Positions 41,981 through 62,622 of a DNA stretch of 64,000 nt are shown here, one piece after another. Position 1 is the stretch's first letter. Each line of letters opens with the position of its first letter. The stretch lies in contig CAJNOP010000027.1 in assembly GCA_905250075.1 (NCBI GenBank), forward strand, positions 1,408,741-1,472,740, in the 5' to 3' direction. The notes beneath the pieces are model-generated. The model was not told where the DNA came from. It searched no databases and saw nothing but the letters and a program-made list of their open reading frames with translations. Made by a program: the position numbers and the translations under genes. The stretch comes from Rotaria sp. Silwood1. Its lineage: Eukaryota; Rotifera; Eurotatoria; Philodinida; Philodinidae.

Positions 41981-44575
41981 TTAAATCAAGAGTTCCCTTG
42001 GAATCAAGGTTTTCTTAGATAAATTTCGTCGACCAAATGAATTACGCAAGCCAACTACAATCTATATAATAAGAAATAAAACTTAAATATCTTATCTAAA
42101 TAAATAATCCTTACTAAATTAAGTAGAAAGGTAATAATAGCTGCTAATACATAATTTGTAGAAATAAAATCCATGAAGAGAAAAGTAATTATATTCCAAA
42201 TAAATAAAGAATTTTCTTTACCATAAAATAATACTTTTGTAAAAACTTTTTCATCATCTTAAAGACAAAGAAAAGACAATATTATAATTTAAATTTTATG
42301 AATAAAATATATTTACCAATAAATAATATATTATCCATACTTGTTGATAAACCAGAACCTATCCTAGTTTGAAATTCATAATTAAAAATTTTTTCAAGAA
42401 GATATCGATTTCGGATAAAGTATTGATATGTTGGTAATGAACGATCAATATATGCACATAAAAATTTATTCAAATTTTGATAAGATTGAAGTAACATATC
42501 TGTATAACGTTCCATATCTTTTCGTGTTCGTCGTGGTCCAATATAATCCTGAATACAACAAAACAAAAAATTAAACTCGAGCTCTGATCGAATATTGTTA
42601 GTTTTCAAGCTCAATAAGATTAACAGTTACATCAATAAATAATTAACTCTCAAATTCACTGTCTTGTCTTTATAAATCTATAAATCATTCTACAATATAT
42701 TTCTCATATTGTATAAATCTAGAGTGAATTTTGGAAATGATTTTTTGATTTCTTACATAATATTGTCGAAATAGTAAATCATATTGTGCACGAAATATTC
42801 TATTAATTTTCATAATAAATATTTGTTCTGTTGAATTAGCTTGTAAACCTCGTGTACTACTCATTGATTTTGATTCACGTTCTAAATTCATAAGCATATC
42901 TCTAATATTAACATCAGCTATACCATGTGGTGAACGACCATGAATATAATATCCATGATAATTTTGATCAAGAATAAAAACACTTATATTCGATACAGAA
43001 CATAAATCAACAAAATTAAGTATTTTATCTCCGATTAAACGTTGATAGATAATTATATAAACAAAATATTGAATAAAAGCTATTATGAAAATATGAAACA
43101 TTCAACTGTGATAAGAGTAATACTTAGATACTCTTACCCGTTCCAAGTAATACAAGAAAAGCAGTACCAATACGAAAAACACTATCATATTCCATAGTAT
43201 AATTAGCTGCAGGTGATGATGGAAAGAGAATAATGTTAGTATCAACTAAAGCTATATTTTCTAGATTGATTACCTATAAGATAAGTTAAATAAGAGAACA
43301 TTTTAAAAAAATAAATTATCTACTTTGAGCAAGAATAAAGCAAAAAAAAGATGAAATGGTACATGAATACGACGAAATGTTTGAATTTCATTAAATTCAT
43401 TAGCTACAAAACATGTTCGCCAAGCGGAGACAGTATTCGAATTAACTAAAAATAGATAACGATAAATCAGCTATTCAAGATCAATATGATATTCACGAAA
43501 GAAATATCGATATTTTAGCTATCATCGATCGAACTTTTAAAAGACTCGAAGGATATGTAATGTAATTCTAAGGCAAGGTAAGTATTTTCGTGAAAAATTA
43601 AGTAACTTAGAATTGCCGGTAAATCATCATGTTTTTTTAAAGAATCCTTTTCTGATTATTAATATTGAAACGTGTTTAAAAATATGTAACTAGACTTTTG
43701 GAAGAAATGGAAGAGTCTGAATCATCGGATCGAAAAGTTGTGTGTTGTTGGCTCGAATCATTCATTCAGAAAAGCAAAAACTGATAATTCAATAGCAAAA
43801 TCAGTTTAAGAAGAAATCGATGACTTTCTCAAGGAATACAATTTAATCAATGATCTTATTTTTCAACAAACAAAATTCATATCGATATTTTAATAATTAA
43901 ATATATTTCTTTGTCAGTGTGAAATAGGTTCATAATCAGGCTTAAGTTGTAACTTTTACAAAACAATTTCTGAAGATTTATTTTTTCTACTTGATAAAAG
44001 TTCTTCACATCTAACACAATATAATCTTTCAACTATATTGATTAACCTGCTTTTGGTCTTTCCCAATCTATAAAGAAAATATCTATTGTTGTTTGTTGTA
44101 TAATAAGATGAATAATATCGACTGTTTTCAGTATAAATGAAACAATGAATAGAATTTTAAATATATTTTGTTGTGAATTTGTCTTTGATTCAAATGTACT
44201 ATCAACTTGTGACTATAAAAAAAGACTAGATATATGTATGAATTGAAATGTTATAGAATTGATTATTACTTTAAAAAAAATTAACCACCAAACTGAAACA
44301 CCAGCCATGACAAGAAAAATAACAGTAGAAAGAATATCAAGAAAATGAAGTAAAAATTTACCAAGTGTCTATGAAAAAAAAACAGGAGTAATTGCTGTAT
44401 ATCAATATAGCAACAACAATAAAAAAAAGACACTGATGCTTACTGGTAAATCGATGACCTCTTTTCCTGATTTTGAAAACCATGCCCATGTTTGTATGAC
44501 AGCAACAATCATACCTACGCCTGATAAAGTTCCTAGTATAATCCAAACATTACGAGTATGATTTTCTAGATCCAT
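41981..44575 (-). pseudogene. TMEM67: 5'-truncated meckelin (TMEM67) paralogue with one frameshift
   Basis: Nine exons: 44575-44444, 44368-44270, 44212-44047, 43446-43324, 43273-43138, 43079-42757, 42548-42317, 42257-42115, 42061-41981. They match the last nine exons of the full gene at 51449-58575; five are identical in length (99, 166, 323, 143 and 81 nt). Encoded landmarks: VSVWWLIFFK, FFIDWERPKA, WRTCFVANEFNEIQTFRR, NFVDLCSVSNISVFIL, GYYIHGRSPHG, FGRRNLSKKTLIP. The ectodomain exons are absent: the frame starts at an internal Met (MDLENHT) with an in-frame TAA 18 nt upstream. Exon 4 is 123 nt against 122 in the full copy; one extra base near 43441 breaks the frame. The intron before it has grown to 600 nt. 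Otherwise frames and splice sites are intact, so loss of function looks recent, or the extra base is an error. Confidence 0.8.
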
Positions 44576-47459
44576 TTGATCGTAAACAAATTATTGATAT
44601 CTATTTAAATATAAGGAAAAAAGTTCTAAATAATTTATGAATATTGTCGATTTTGATTAGAAATAAAAAGAAAACAGGCTAGTGGAATAAGAAAAAAGGG
44701 CTACTTCTTAATTGCGGACAAAATTTCAGCCCTCACCCACACTGTCGGCATGCTAATTGGTTTGATTTTCGTCCGCAATCAAGAAGACACGGAAAAAAGA
44801 CATTGTATTTATGAGCAAACTTGACAACAGAAATACTAAATACATATCATCGATAAGAACGCTTACCAACTAATATTTTTCTTTTCTCTTCTCTCATCCA
44901 TTCTTTCTCTCTCTTCGTTCACTTTATTGATAGTAGTGATAGCAACTACAGATTCAATCATATTTAAGAATTGCTATAGACAATTGGAAATGATTAATTT
45001 TTTTGTTCTCGAATAATCAACTTCTCGATTTGAATGACTTACATCGCTTAAATACTGTCGGACATTTCTATTGTGATTTATATCGGTGAATTTAGTTCTA
45101 ATAAAAACTTTCCGACAGAAACATAATCATAGGTAAATGAATGTATATGTTAAAAATGTGACGTATTTGACGTAACTTAATATTTATGAATATGAAGAAA
45201 TGAACGAGCAGGAAAAAAAAGGCAAACATCACGTCATTCTTCTAATCACGATCGACCAACAACAATTGGTAAATTTTTCATCGTTCAACAATTAACAAGG
45301 TATGTTCAGATAGAATCAATAGAGGAAGAAAAGTATTATTAAAATTGAATACAAAAAAAGCCAACGTGTTGATGCTTTAACAATTGGTTATGATTATCTA
45401 CATATACTATATAATAAACGATACTTTTTTTGAGATATGAAAAAGCAATAATCGATAGAGAATGAATGAAAGTTAATGATTTGCATAGAGGTAAGTGATT
45501 TTCTAGAGGATTTTATTTCATCATTTATTAACTTGCATAGTTTATTTATGATAAGCTTTTATTGGAACAATTTTTATCATGTGTAACAAAGTTACTAAAA
45601 GGATCAACAGATTTTTTGAGCCCTACTGGAAATCTTATTTCTTTTTTTTTTTGATTTTATATTAATAGTAAAAATGAGTAGATTTTATGTAAACACCTAT
45701 AATCGAATCTTACACTACATCGACGAATGAATCTATGTAGATAATATGATTTTCATATTTAAATCGAAGAAATAACTTTTCTATAAATGTTCATATGACA
45801 TTTATTTCCTATGATTAATCATTCTTGGCATAGAAGAATTTACATTGGTGTCTTTAAAATGTCAACATCAATTGAACTTTATAGTATAAGAGCATGATAT
45901 AATAACAATTAATTGTGACAATGATAAGAGAACGTAAATGGAAAAACCACACCTACTCATTAATCATTAATGTTCATAAATTTACATTTTTTTGAAGCAT
46001 GACCTAAACGAAGTGTTGACGTATAAAGATAGAGATTTGGAATTTCTCCTCTCCCTTGAGAAGTGACAAGCACGTTAGAAACAGTACCATATATCAATAA
46101 CATGTCATTCTAGTATATGAACTACTTTCTTATTGCATTTCCTGAGGATTGAGTGAAACGATGGCGAAAAAATGTGTTCCAAAATAGATAGAATAAAGCA
46201 ATTTCTCTGTAATTGGTAGTAATAGCTATTTTGTGTTTAACATTTTAATCCTACTGAGATTGCACTAACAACTTTTTTTTTTACTATGACCATTTAATAT
46301 TGAATTTTCATTTATAAAACTCTTATTGATCTTAAAGCCAACTCATATTTTGAAGTAGTAAAACGAAATAATTACTGATTTAACTAATGTCCACTATATT
46401 GTCTCCCCAAGTTGGTCTAGGATTAGATACATTCACGTCGTATAACATTTTCAGAATATGTTAGCACTGTAGTGGAAAAACTACGGTTAAATTTTCAACG
46501 TTATATTATGATGATTTCGGAATATATTCAACAAAAAAAAAGTGTCAAAAATAGCTCATTTAGTAATTCAATATCGTCTTTGGGCCTTCATACTATATAT
46601 TTAATTTAGTTTTCTGTGAAAGAACACGTCAAAGTGCAGAGAATGACAAAGCCTGTTTTTTAAAACTTTTACTTTTTAAACATAGAAAAAGAATGAAGTG
46701 TGCAATGTTTCAAAAACACAGCTCTCTATTATAAAAGTACACTTGTGTATAATATTAGCAATGTTTATTTCAAAAAAGGGACTCTGTCATGCTCTTTCAA
46801 ACAAACAAAAACGTCGTTGATTATAATGAAGCTCTTTCAAAAATTCTGAAATATAGGATCAAGAAAGCCTATAAAGAGAAAAACCAAAAGACGTTTTCTG
46901 GTTTTCCTGAAAAAAAGGGTATTTTTCAAGCAGAATATGACGGAAGCTTTTGGGTAAAAAAACAAGTTTCAAAATAAAAAAAAATCATGTCATATATGAA
47001 AGACCAGACCTCGAACTATCTCTACATAGATTTATCTCACTTTTCATTTTTCTGACTAAAATTGACTTTTCTGAGGGGAACTTGCTTTATTTTTAAAACA
47101 GATCTGTCTCTTTTCATTCTTATTGATATTCGAAGCAAATGATCAAGACAAAGTATCGGAATAGAACTTTGTTTAGAATAAAATTCTTTTCAAACTAATG
47201 ATGATCGTGGTTACAACGTGTGACGAACATAATGAAGTGTTTTGGACAATTTAATTAAAACCTCTAGGGAAATATTATCAAATGTCTAGTTGATAACCAA
47301 AATATTATCATATCGAATGTTTTGTTCATTGATAACATGAACAATAACTTATTAAGCCTTCATTTTTATTGAATCAACAAAACAGAGAATTGGTTGTTGA
47401 AAAAAATGAACTTTAATGAATACGTGAACTAGACTTTCAAATATCGGAATGACAAATTT
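44576..47459. other. Intergenic region upstream of the truncated meckelin copy
   Basis: About 2.9 kb, AT-rich. It contains the inverted repeat at 44704-44786 and otherwise no recognisable gene. A 62-codon frame at 46789-46977 (+) is Lys-rich and unrecognised. No trace of meckelin ectodomain exons is seen here, which supports truncation by the duplication itself. Confidence 0.45.
44704..44786. repeat. Short inverted repeat able to form a hairpin
   Basis: CTTCTTAATTGCGGACAAAAT (44704-44724) pairs with ATTTTCGTCCGCAATCAAGAAG (ending at 44786), about 20 of 22 positions matching, around a loop of some 41 bases. It lies 130 bp upstream of the truncated meckelin frame. It may be a foldback element or a structured transcript; no target duplication is evident. 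Confidence 0.6.
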
Positions 47460-48674
47460 TCATGCATCACGAGGCAAAATAGATAAATGATCAAGTACAA
47501 TAGGATCGTGAACATCGATTCTAGCTTTGGTTGAATTATAAGCATATCTTGCAATAAGCATTCCAGCAGCTTTATCTAAAGCTAATCCTGTAGATTTATC
47601 ATCTGAACGACAATTTGTATAAGCAGCAGTAATTAGATCTCGACTAGGAGTCATCCAAAAGACAGTATCTTGTCCAAATATGTCTCCACTATGTACTAAA
47701 GCTTGGCCAGGTGTTGCCCAAGTACGATTATATGCAGCAACTCCTAGACCATAACCTTCGACACCAATAAATGGACGTTTGAGTTTAGCTGCTGTTTCAG
47801 CACTTAAAAATCCAGTACTTTCACCAATAACATGTGCATGTAAGAACTTAGCCCAATCTTGAAGTGTACATGCAACGTAACCAGCAGGACCTGTTGCAGC
47901 TTGATCATTATGAAGTAAGGTAGCACCAGGAACTGGGCGTGGGATAGGCACACTATAATTAAGAGGTAAATCATGACCGACTGGTGTCTTAGGAGGGATA
48001 GTTTCATCATAGATTAAACCAATCGTAGCACTAGTCATTTCTAAAGGCGTAAAAATATATTCTTGTATTAATGATTCCCAATCTCGACCAATAAGTTGTT
48101 CTATCATAGCAGCAGCAACCGCATAACCTTGATTAGCATAAAGAAATTCACCAGGTTGAATTTCTGGTGCATCTTTTAGAACAGTTTCAGTTACCCAATA
48201 ACGAATTTGGCGAAATGTACCTTTTTGTGCTAATAATTCTCTTAAATGACGATTATAAAAAGTCGTACTTTGTTGAACACCAGAACGATGTGCTAAGAAT
48301 TGTTCCAAAGTGGCATTTCGAAAAGCAGTATTGAAACTGTCATAATTAGGAAAACATTCATGTACTTGTGTTGTCCATGATAGGAGTTTTCGATCAACTA
48401 GACGACCAGCCAGTGTAGCTGTCATCCATTTTGAGCATGAACCAAGATTGATTGGATCAGTAACGAGTAAAGATGTTGGATCACCTTGTCGACGATATCC
48501 TGATGCACCTTGTGCGACAATTTCTCCTTTTTTTAAAGCCAAAGCAGATAAACCAGGCATTTTATAATAAACACGAATAAGAGTTAAATCAGCGCTGACA
48601 TCATCAATACCAGCAACAATGCCATAATTTTTAATTTGTTGAAGAAAAAAAATAAGAATAATAGAGGAAATCAT
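47460..48674 (-). CDS. Serine beta-lactamase / class C PBP-like hydrolase, intronless
   Basis: 404 aa in one exon, typical for the beta-lactamase-related (EstB/AmpC-like) family. The three active-site motifs are present: SxxK as SCSK (Ser79, Lys82), YxN as YAN (Tyr179, Asn181) and the KTG box as HSG (His328-Gly330). Supporting words are LEQFLAHRSGV, PGEFLYANQGY, IFTPLEMTSATIG and YGLGVAAYN. The N-terminus (SSIILIFFLQQ) is hydrophobic and may be a signal or anchor. The fold acts on peptides, esters or beta-lactams through the Ser nucleophile; the substrate cannot be told. Lack of introns and higher G+C than the neighbouring genes suggest acquisition from bacteria, although related animal genes (LACTB) exist. 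It lies between the two meckelin copies. Confidence 0.88.
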   Translation of the reverse strand: MISSIILIFFLQQIKNYGIVAGIDDVSADLTLIRVYYKMPGLSALALKKGEIVAQGASGYRRQGDPTSLLVTDPINLGSCSKWMTATLAGRLVDRKLLSWTTQVHECFPNYDSFNTAFRNATLEQFLAHRSGVQQSTTFYNRHLRELLAQKGTFRQIRYWVTETVLKDAPEIQPGEFLYANQGYAVAAAMIEQLIGRDWESLIQEYIFTPLEMTSATIGLIYDETIPPKTPVGHDLPLNYSVPIPRPVPGATLLHNDQAATGPAGYVACTLQDWAKFLHAHVIGESTGFLSAETAAKLKRPFIGVEGYGLGVAAYNRTWATPGQALVHSGDIFGQDTVFWMTPSRDLITAAYTNCRSDDKSTGLALDKAAGMLIARYAYNSTKARIDVHDPIVLDHLSILPRDA

Positions 48675-49099
48675 CTAGAAAATAGTTAATATTAAACGAT
48701 ATATCATTTAGGCGTCATAAAAATGAATGAAACACAGTAAACTTGGATTTTTGTATGCAATCAAGTCATATTTTAGCTATAATGCATTAGATGATAATAA
48801 AAAAAAAACAACGTTATCACAATGTTATAAAGCCCTTAATCTCTACAGTAAATTGAATGAAACATTAATGCAAAAGGTTCCAATGAAAATCGATACCTCT
48901 TGTTTTTGTACAGGTACAATTATAGGCTTCGAGTTGTTTTCTTTATTTTGAAATCAAAATATACCAATTAAATTTTTTTCAATAATGTATTTGATTCCAG
49001 AAAACGAAACGATATTATACGAGAATATCATAAAGATTCTTTTTCAAACAATCATTCTTAATTTGTTCTGCTTTATTAAGCCACTCAAATTAATAATCA
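48675..49099. promoter_or_regulatory. Upstream region of the beta-lactamase-like gene
   Basis: 425 bp between the hydrolase start and the 3' end of the kinase pseudogene. The small plus-strand frame at 48727-48951 has no motif. No sharp promoter element can be named. Confidence 0.3.
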
Positions 49100-50981
49100 T
49101 TATTTTCCATTATTAACAACAATAATAGTACGTAATTGTCGTTTAATATGATCATAATCAGATTGTTCATCAAAAGTTAAGGATTTTACATATAAATTTA
49201 TAGTAATAATTTGTAACAGCAAATCTGAACATAATTCTTCAATAGATATTGTTTGTTCAAGTTCAACAATTTTCTCATATTTTTGTTGTTTAATTTTCGC
49301 TTTTAGACCTTGCCATGGTAAAGAACCTCTTAAGAAATATAACAAAATTATCGATAATTGATTCGAGATCATCTCAACATGCTTGTTCAAAACCCTGATA
49401 AGTATGTAATGAAGCATATTGAGCTGTGTCTGTTAAACTTTTTCCGTAAACAAAATTACGATGAACATATATAACGAAATCATGATATTGTTTTGTTAGA
49501 CTAAAATCAACAAAATATAGAATATGAGAATGATGACCAATATACATGAAAAAATTTAAAGGAAAATAGATCCAAATATTGCTAAGTAGAAGACGTACTT
49601 TGAGGTTCGATATCATGATGCAGAAGAGATCGATCGTGCATCTGTTTCGTTCGATTGATAGCTTGATCGATTATCATACAAGTCGTATGTATAGTAAACG
49701 AACGATTACAAAAGTTGAAAAGATCTTCAAGTGATGGACCAAGTAAATCCATAATCACTACATTATATCTTTTTTTTGTTCATAATAAATCATTCTGAGA
49801 AAACCAATTGAATATTTCACTCGTTCGAAAGTCAATTTTTCAACTAGATTAAATCATCTGTGTCCATATAATCAAAAGAAACAAGTCAACTATTTTGCTC
49901 GATTATTTCTTTCTGCTATGAATACTTACATGGAAACATTTGCAACTGTCATCTTCTGAATTCACGGAACTTTTGCCTATAGATACTACTAAGTGTTCCA
50001 ATAAAACCTTAGTAGGATTTGGTTCCTATTAAGATTTGACAAAGCTATTGAATTTTTAATATGTTCATTTTCTAGAAGTCCTAGGTTTTCGGAGAACTCA
50101 TATTTTCGAAATTTGATCTCAAATGGTGCTCATATTGAAAATTCAATTGGACTAGGTTTTTAAAAAAATTCAGAAGTTTTGAATAAAATCTCTTTTACAT
50201 ATCAATCTTTCAAAATTACATGTTGTATGAAGAAAGAAAAAGTTGATTCTATTACATTAGAATCGTATCAAATCATTGGAATCAATAGGATCACAGAATC
50301 AGTTATTCTCTCCGTGTGTTGGAAACAATATCCATTGGTAAAGAGTTGATATTTTGAAAGTCTCATGTCTCGAAAAGACTTTGTTCAAAAACTCTAAACT
50401 TTTTATGAAAGCTAGTCTAGTTGAGCGTCCTGAAAACCTGGAGTCTCCAGAAAACAAATATATTAAAAATTCCATAGCTTAGTCAAATATCAATAGAAAC
50501 GCAAAATCTTTAATTCAGAAGAAGACGTCTTAGAAGGCTTCATCGTTATTCTTACATTTATACTATAGATCGATTATTTTTTCAACTGAACTTCTTCAAA
50601 AAATTTTTAGCTGCATACAAAATTTATTGAAAACACTATAGCTTTATTCTAATGAAGTCAACATCTAACTTCGACGATGAATAGAATTTTGCAGATTTTA
50701 TTGTTACTTTGACAAATTTTCTTCATAAATCAAAATCATAAAAAAGTTACTAATCATATCATCATCTCCGTTCAAACATTTACAAAAATAGAAGTTCTAT
50801 TGGTTCATAATGTAAAAACCTACCACTCACTAGGTAATTGTTTCACAACAGCTTCTATGTGTTCAATTTTAACTGCAACCGACATGTTTTTTCTATTGAA
50901 TCATCAGCAAGAGAAATTTCGCCAAAACTTCCGTTATACTTTTTTTTTTTTACTAAAAAATCTTCCGGCAATAATTTTCAT
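49100..50981 (-). pseudogene. Casein kinase 1 pseudogene
   Basis: Scattered frames follow CK1 order. 50981-50800 carries an N-lobe: IIAGRFF, then NGSFGEI for the glycine loop and VAVKIEHIE for the catalytic Lys region, in two different frames. 49800-49620 encodes YNVVIMDLLGPSLEDLFNF and then LLHHDIEP. 49616-49374 gives NFFMYIGHHSHILYFVDFSL and DTAQYASLHTYQGFEQ. 49360-49100 gives YFLRGSLPWQGLKAK and KSLTFDEQSDYDHIKRQ. Key residues are lost: HRD is HHD, KPDN is EPQS, DFG is DFS. A TGA follows the FEQAC segment and at least three frameshifts are needed. About 1 kb between the N-lobe and YNVVIMD has no similarity and may be an old intron or insertion. The gene is clearly dead. Confidence 0.82.
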
Positions 50982-51448
50982 TTCTAATTGTCGACTATCA
51001 AATTCTCTATTATCATCATTATCATAATTAACATTTTGCTTTCTCTGAATTTTTCTTATATTCATATTTTTAGATAATATTACATGAATGATTTGTTTTT
51101 GTTTTTTTTTTTCTTTTATAAAAATTAATTCAACTAAATTTCTTTTTTGTTCATATTATTATTCATCATTATTTTATAACTGTCTCCTCATTTATATTTA
51201 TTTCTATTGTTCTTGCTAATCATTTTGTTGGTAATATATTTTGAATATTCATTCAAAAACAAAATTTTCCTCGTTAGAATATGATAAAATAAGACATACA
51301 ATGAGCAATATATTTATTATTTTAGACATGACGGTAAACATACAAAAAAAAAAGCAGAACACTCAAAAAAAAAAGAATAAAGAACTTGTTAATAAACAGA
51401 CACATAATTGAATCTAGTATGAAATTCATATTAAAAAGAGGCACAATG
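50982..51448. other. Intergenic, 3' side of meckelin
   Basis: 467 bp of AT-rich sequence with poly-T and poly-A runs. No gene is seen. It probably includes the 3' untranslated region of the full-length meckelin transcript. Confidence 0.4.
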
Positions 51449-58575
<7,127 letters not shown>

Positions 58576-58862
58576 ATGTATGAGTAAAAATCACAGCATG
58601 AAAAAAAAAATTGTCACCTATCATTCATAAGAAATAACTAATTTACAATTGTTACTTAGGAATAACCTTTATGATCCGATCTGAAATGCATTTCTACGAA
58701 GAACTGTTATGGAGGTCAAAGAAACATATTTGATTGGTTCATCATTTATTCCAATTATTGAAAAGTCAAAGCCAAAATGTCTCTTTTGTGTATATACTTA
58801 GTCATATTCATTCGGAAAAAAACACAAAGATTTGACTTAAAGGTTATATACATTTTAGATTA
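58576..58862. promoter_or_regulatory. Compact bidirectional promoter interval, meckelin / DRP1
   Basis: Only 287 bp separate the divergent start codons of meckelin (-) and the dynamin-related gene (+), so their 5' control regions must overlap. A TTTTAG acceptor-like site lies 4 bases before the dynamin ATG, suggesting a spliced or trans-spliced 5' leader. Confidence 0.6.
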
Positions 58863-61893
<3,031 letters not shown>

Positions 61894-62562
61894 TGAAACT
61901 CGTATATCGTTTTGAAAAAACATAGTGAGTTTTAGTTAAGAGCAAACAAAGAAAATAGTGCAGAATTGAGGTACTAATATATGCATTAGTAGTAATGAGG
62001 AAGTGTTTAATCTACGAAAATCGATTTAATAACAAATAGTTTTAAGAATGGTTGTTTTGTAACTTTTCTACAAATTCATTCTTGTCACAAGAGAGTTTAA
62101 TAAGAAGATTGTAAGTTACTTCTTGTTATTTAAATTAATGAAGATGGTCAGGTATATTTATGGTTTCATTTGATAAAGAAGATTATATTATAATTTGTAT
62201 AAGTATTATTTTGAATAATCAATTAATATCTTTTCGACTTGAGAAAGAGAAAATAATCAATGTTGTTATTCAAATTTCATTTATAGATAAACTGAAAATA
62301 GTAAAATTTTCTATAGTAAACATCATTATATAATTCTATGGTGAATACTTCGGAAAAATCCCTACTGTGCATGACAGCGTTTGCAGAAAAAAACAACATG
62401 TTAATAAGTGCGTATGTCTCTGTACATATAAGACTAAGTAATGCAGCTGTATGAGTAATAGCATACGCCAACAGTACGACATCTCTACGGTACAAAAACG
62501 GTCGTTTGTGGTGATCCGACTGATTGACCTATATGATACTTGACCTTTCTATTACTTATTAG

Positions 62563-62622
62563 ATGGCTTATGATGAAAAAGACAATTTGACTATTGAAGA
62601 TGTATTTGACAATAAAAACTAA
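62563..62622 (+). other. Candidate alternative terminal exon of the DRP1 gene
   Basis: After a good acceptor (TTCTATTACTTATTAG) a 19-codon frame MAYDEKDNLTIEDVFDNKN ends in TAA. It would join in phase 0 to the donor at 61870 and give a 469-aa dynamin lacking the second stalk half and effector domain. It has no similarity to DRP1 and may be a chance acceptor. Confidence 0.25.

Noticed and set aside
62277..62495. Minus-strand frame with LLAYAITHTAALLSL, reminiscent of the TMEM163-like LLLAYSVTHISVFTVLS.
   Set aside because: Similarity is limited to one hydrophobic stretch; flanking sequence and acidic metal-site residues do not match.
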